Positions 16,421-20,797 of a DNA stretch of 20,797 bases are shown here, in pieces. Source of the DNA: Spirogloea muscicola. Its lineage: Eukaryota; Streptophyta; Zygnematophyceae; Spirogloeales; Spirogloeaceae. Positions within the stretch are counted from its first letter, which is position 1; each line of letters opens with the position of its first letter. Where the stretch lies: positions 380,294-401,090 of the forward strand of contig WELB01000130.1 in assembly GCA_009602725.1 (NCBI GenBank), given 5' to 3'. A model generated the notes under the pieces. The model searched no databases and was not told the origin of the DNA. It saw only the letters and a program-made list of their open reading frames with translations. The position numbers and the translations under genes were made by a program.

Positions 16421-16699
16421 TTTCGACCCCTTCCATTGCTTGTTGGTCATTTTCCTCTCTTAGTGCCAGACAATTGGGATACTGAGCAACCCCAAGCCTC
16501 CAAATGCTGGTAGTGAGGTGACATGTCCTCACCACTTCACACTCCTGCTTGCGCCCTCACGATTGCTGCTCTTTGAGATGAGCAGCCACTCCCCTCTGCT
16601 GTACTTTCTATCGGCCTTGCTGACCTCCCTATTGCTGACCTCCCTGGCTCCTTACTCCCAAGTCCTCCCCTTGGAAATGGCTACCTAAATTTCTTTGTG
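16421..16699. other. Intergenic, no gene seen
   Basis: This is pyrimidine-rich DNA downstream of the minus-strand gene. It should include that gene's 3' UTR. A short inverted repeat, GTGAGG (16513-16518) and CCTCAC (16527-16532), and a GCTGACCTCC direct repeat (about 16619-16645) are the only structures noticed. Confidence 0.5.
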
Positions 16700-19600
16700 T
16701 TACACAGTCAACGCAAGGCAAGCGCCTGCGACTGCCACCCAGGTCATGGACGCCACTGTGACACGATGCAGAGGTGCACCACCACTAGGAGGAGGAGGCA
16801 TTGCATTGGGTGCTGCCGGTGTGGGAGCGCCAGCTGGGGGGCTGGTGGAGATGGGGCAGGCGACCACAATGGGCTCCTTCGCTGTCAGTGGGCTTCCCAT
16901 GCACTGAGAAGCTGATGTCACGACCACAGTATCGTTCTGCACAGTTGCCAAGATTGCACATGGTCAGCCTCCTAGTCCGACCCCATCGACAGAAAGTCTG
17001 TGCACGGCAAGGGCCTTGCTAAGCAACTGATCTGTCGATTCTCAGCTGTCACAGTATGGAGGACCACCCAGACGCTCAAAACAGATGCTCTTTCCTCCTG
17101 ACACAGACTCCAGACTTCAAGGCCTGGGTTGCAAATTCTCCTCCACAGAGCTTTCTCTTATTTCTGCATCTGATCATGCCTGCTTACTGCATCTCCTAAC
17201 CAACCTCTGCAATGTTGCGAAGGTAGGTGTGTTTAAGGGTCTTCATATGTAGTATGGCAATGAGCTCCTGCAGCACAACCTGGGGTTCGGCCAATGCTCC
17301 TTCATACCAATCTGCAGCCCACTTTGATAACTTGGTGAAAGACCTCAATAGAAGCTTAGCTGCCAGGGCGTGAGCACAGAAGCTACAGAAGCTAGATTGC
17401 AGAGGCCTGTTCCATATATTGCTGTCCTCTGTATTGCAGGTTCCATGTCTGTTCTGCACTTGTTCAATGTGGAGCTTGGCAGAGAACCCGGAGCAAGCAT
17501 GCGAGGTTGGATGCAGGCCCATCTGATGTGCATCATAACCACGGCCTGTTGTGGATGTGCAGCGGAGCCACTCACCTAGACCAGCATTTGCATTCATGCG
17601 TCTGTCCTCACGCCATACCCGCTTGTTAGCCAGGAACGGGTAGCTCCTTTCTTGACTCAGTGCAATTTTTGCATTGCTTGTCACATTGGATATGGTGTAA
17701 GCAGCGGGGTCGTCGGAGTATGTTTCATCAATCACAACATCTGCTGCCTGAGGTTCAGCAGTGCTTATAGGAAGTAAGGTCCTCCCATTCGCCGGTGGGG
17801 TGCAGTCAAGCAATAGCATGTGACACTATCATACCCATGGTCACGATTGCCTACTTACTGGAAACCATGACTGCACAAGCAGGTTAGCAGGTCCTGATAT
17901 AGGGTTTGGCTTCATGTAATTCAGTGCTGCAGGAAGTGATAGCAGGTAAGGTTGCACCTTGATGACATCCAAGAAGGCTTTCTGCTCAGCATCAATTGAC
18001 ATGTTGTAGTCCCCATATGATGCACGGGGCAGGTTGACGCCTCCAGCATCGGAAGTGAGCTACATTTACAGACAAAAGCATCAACAGAAAGTGACGGTGC
18101 TGTGAGAGGACATTCAGCCAGAAGTCAATGGACCGCTTGCCATCTGCATGCCTACAAATGAAAGCATGGGTTCAGCAGCTTATAGCAGTAATGGCTTGTC
18201 AACAACGTCAAGGCTCATTGGTCGACATTTGAGAAGATAGTAACGTTCGTTCACTGCTATATTAGTGCAGAGCTAGTTGACAGCAGCGGCAGATCTAGTA
18301 ACAAGGAAAAAGGTTGCCTGCAGCTTGTAGGTCTGATTATAGACACTCCAGATGCCCTGAACAGAAACAGGGGGAAGCAGTGCAATGACGTTTGCAGAAG
18401 ACACAAATCTTGCACACAATCTTCAACAAGCTCTCATCAAAGGTGTGCATGATGCAGTGTCCAAGCAATTTGACCACCATCCTGTGCTAGCCAGACAATC
18501 CTGCTCGTGCAGGGCTCTCACATCGAAGTAGCTGAGCCAAGCAACAGTGGGCTTCACGGATACATTGCTCATGCTCCCATTGAGGCAGTTGTAAGACGCT
18601 TGCACCTGGATGATGTTGCAATGGATATCAAATGCTCCTATCTGCTCTGTATGCTGTAATAAGCGGAACAATTCTAGGTTTCTTGAAGCTACACAATGTC
18701 AAATGAGCGACATGTTGTGTTGCCAAGATGACCTCTTGAATGACACGACAACTTTCAGCCCAAAGAAGCCTGAGCGGTTGCTGGGATATAAAATGTCAAC
18801 AATCTCCTGTGAAGGGATAGACCGCTGCATACCTTGTCATACACTTCTGTGGCAAGGGCCTCACGATTAAAGAACAAGGCCAAGAACTTGATCCACTCAG
18901 CCCGCTGTTCAAACACAGATCACAAGTGCACAGTTACTGCCTTAGCTGTCAAAGCCACCTGTCGACAGCAGTCTTGCATGCATGTTGAGCTACTCCAAGG
19001 GCAGACTTTTACTCTGCTCTTCATAGCCTTGAGGCTCATGGCAACTGTCCAGGTAGGTAGGAATTGCTGTGTCGCTGCTGGCAAACACCTGCATTCGGTG
19101 CTGCAGGATGCATGCTTGAGCTACTGGAGCCTGGACATGAGCTCAGCCGGTGCTCTACCTTGAGGGGACCTGGGTCCGTACTAGCATCAAAGGAGATGAA
19201 GTTGGTGATGTTTGAGGGTGTCTGTGTGCTATCCAGGATGGCGTCCACAGCGGATGCTTGACTGGCAAACAGGCTTGCATTCTCATAGGGGCTTGCTAGA
19301 AGCACGACCTGCCCTTCCTCATAGAGCTTCTGAAGGCATGGCGAGTTCACATATGTCATATCCACCTCGGTTGCCGCCCTGAATAGCCCAAGGAGCTGCT
19401 AATCCACAGTCCCACAGTCTTGGGTAAGCCTTGGTGCCTTTGCGCCGACTTCAAAGCTCATCCACAACAATGCAGAAAGGTCTAGCACGCGCTCTAGTTA
19501 CAAGCCAGCAAGGGGCTGCTCATTTCATTGAACAAACGACCACAATCAAGCCTCACTCAAGTACCAGGCAACAGATATGTGATATATTTGTACCCGTGGT

Positions 19601-20797
19601 TGACTCTCAATAAAGTACCTCCATGAAGGCCACTGGTGCAGAGCAAGTGTACATGAAGTAGGACCAGGTAGCCAAGACCATTCCACAGAGAAGGTCGGCC
19701 AAAGTGGTGCTGAGTCGTCAGCCAACATTGAGCTCTCTGTAGGCCTGCTCGTCGCAGGGATCTCGAGTGGTGTGGAGGGATGCAAAGACGGGCAGATTGG
19801 CAGCTGACTTACCTGGAACGGTGGTGTCAATAGCTGTGGTTGTCAATGGGATCTCAAATATGCGTGTGTCTGCCAGGAAGCCCGCAGGCTTAGGGGTTCC
19901 GCACTGCGAGGAGTGGTGTACGGAGGTTCAGCCAGGGCTGGCTCCTCACAAGACAGCAGCAAAGGCTCTTCCTGGAGGAACGCTCATCATGCACGTGCTT
20001 GGAAAGCCTGGCCGTCCAGAGTGATTGGCATTGCCTATCACAAGCAAAGCCTGCCTCGCCAGGCTCGCCTCTGCAGACTCGGCAATCGACATTCTGTGTA
20101 GCGCCGCTCGTCGAGCTTCTCCTGGGGGCTCGCAGTGGGAGAACCATCCCCGGCTTTTGGGGGGGGGAGGTGGGGGCGAAGTGATGGCTAACATGGGTTT
20201 GAGGCCACGACCTTCGCAATATTAGCACGGCAGTCTGTCCAGCTCAGCTAGTCGGCCCCGGCCATGCCACAAGCTGAGCACCTGCAGCCAGTGCGCAGAC
20301 CTGATAGAGCACATAGGTGGCGTCGGCAAAGTTGTTGCGGACGAGCTTGTAGCTGCGGTTGTACTGCACTGTGAAGTCAAGCGCCGTGTTGACACTCTCC
20401 TGCCCGAGTGGCAGGGCCCATGGCACGCCCTGCGGGAAGAGGCCGGCCAGAGGTCGGGCTTGGCCAGGAGGGCGCGCGCAGGCGGTAGCGAGCAGGCACA
20501 GTGCGAAGGGCTGGCCACTCGATGTCCGCGAGCGGGGCCAGCAAGGCAGGCCGACAGCAGTGGGCCCTGAGGGCTCGGAGCTGGCGTTGCGCGCCCTGCA
20601 TTGCTTTCAGGGCTGGGGAGCGTGGGGGTCGGGCAGGCACCTTGTAGGCCTGCGGGAAGTAGTCGGTGCCGGCGCTGAAGGAGCTGACGCACTGGCGCGG
20701 GAGGGGGATGATGGAGGCGGCGCGGGCCGCCGGGGCCGGCGGCAGCAGCAGCGCAGCGGTCAGGGCGCAGGCCAGCGCCAGGGCGGGGGCGGCTGGC
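16700..20797 (-). CDS. Secreted periplasmic-binding-protein-like protein, 5' partial (12 exons visible)
   Basis: This resembles eukaryotic algal proteins related to ABC-transporter substrate-binding proteins of the iron-siderophore/B12 (FepB/BtuF-like) type. The ligand is unknown. Minus-strand exons: 20797-20641 (partial), 20429-20301, 19903-19813, 19632-19619, 19395-19159, 18904-18833, 18605-18522, 18356-18318, 18059-17958, 17747-17576, 17311-17205, 16936-16700. Phases agree throughout and give 479 visible residues. Landmarks: a Leu/Ala signal-peptide core, AGTDYFPQAYK, YNRSYKLVRNNFADATYVLY, QCGTPKP, FEIPLTTTAIDTTVP, VAFMELLGLF, YVNSPCLQKLYEEGQ, RAEWIKFLALFFNREAL, KPTVAWLSYFDGIWSVYNQT, DVVIDETYSDDPAAY, ANKRVWRED, DWYEGALAEP and TYLRNIAENDTVVV. 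A Pro-rich spacer then leads to a hydrophobic C-terminus (ASMTWVAVAGACLALTV), as in GPI-anchored proteins. The 18318/18059 intron needs a GC donor, and the start codon is outside the window. A surface ligand-capture role is inference. Confidence 0.8.
19619..19632 (-). other. 14-nucleotide microexon
   Basis: A 14-base segment sits between CTCTGCACCAG and GTACTT on the minus strand. Joined to the phase-1 end of the previous exon and the phase-0 start of the next, it encodes VAFME and restores ...TTVP-VAFME-LLGLF. Without it the flanking exons are out of frame by two bases. Confidence 0.7.

Noticed and set aside
16695-16907. 70-codon plus-strand Gly/Ala-rich open frame
   Set aside because: It is antisense to the last exon of the binding-protein gene, whose frame fits splice phase and ends in a hydrophobic anchor.
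1-20797. tRNA or rRNA genes
   Set aside because: No cloverleaf with conserved A/B-box spacing and no rRNA core sequence was noticed on either strand.

Overview
The window is nuclear DNA from a photosynthetic eukaryote, most probably a chlorophyte green alga. Three genes with many introns can be rebuilt exon by exon. All use GT-AG introns, with one possible GC-AG exception, and phases agree across every junction. Two of the three are plant-type proteins: an MTB/METTL14 m6A methyltransferase subunit and an NHD1/NhaD sodium/proton antiporter with a transit-peptide-like N-terminus. A short TTTAGGG tract (plant-type telomere unit) fits the same lineage. There are no operons, prokaryotic ribosome sites, tRNA, rRNA or CRISPR.

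Layout. 1-480: unassigned GC-rich DNA with several perfect hairpins. About 1240-2893: degenerate copies of the 3' end of one retroelement family. 2949-6470 (+): METTL14/MTB, 8 exons. 6471-8215: convergent intergenic region with a 49-bp tandem repeat. 8216-11255 (-): NHD1, 10 exons. About 11420-13340: a second cluster of the same element. 13400-15230: GC-rich island with a 20-bp repeat array, a strong palindrome, a 176-bp tandem repeat and one weak gene candidate. About 15400-16420: third cluster of the element. 16420-16699: nothing seen. 16700-20797 (-): a secreted periplasmic-binding-protein-like protein in 12 visible exons, with its 5' end beyond the window.

The most interesting material is the repeat family. 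Eleven places carry the same stop-proximal peptide, roughly SDLxxLTRGY followed by a stop codon. The preceding ORF is truncated to different extents. The tails carry at least 13 copies of a GGGCTG...CAGCCC stem-loop. The most complete copy (1969-2702) has a nuclease-like domain broken by a nonsense codon and a frameshift. The pattern suggests a non-LTR retroelement that accumulates head to tail in 5'-truncated form. Its copies lie directly upstream of both the METTL14 and NHD1 start codons.

The three genes have unrelated jobs (mRNA methylation, plastid ion balance, cell-surface ligand binding) and share no pathway. Gene models were made by eye from splice sites, reading phase and remembered family sequences. 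No search was run.
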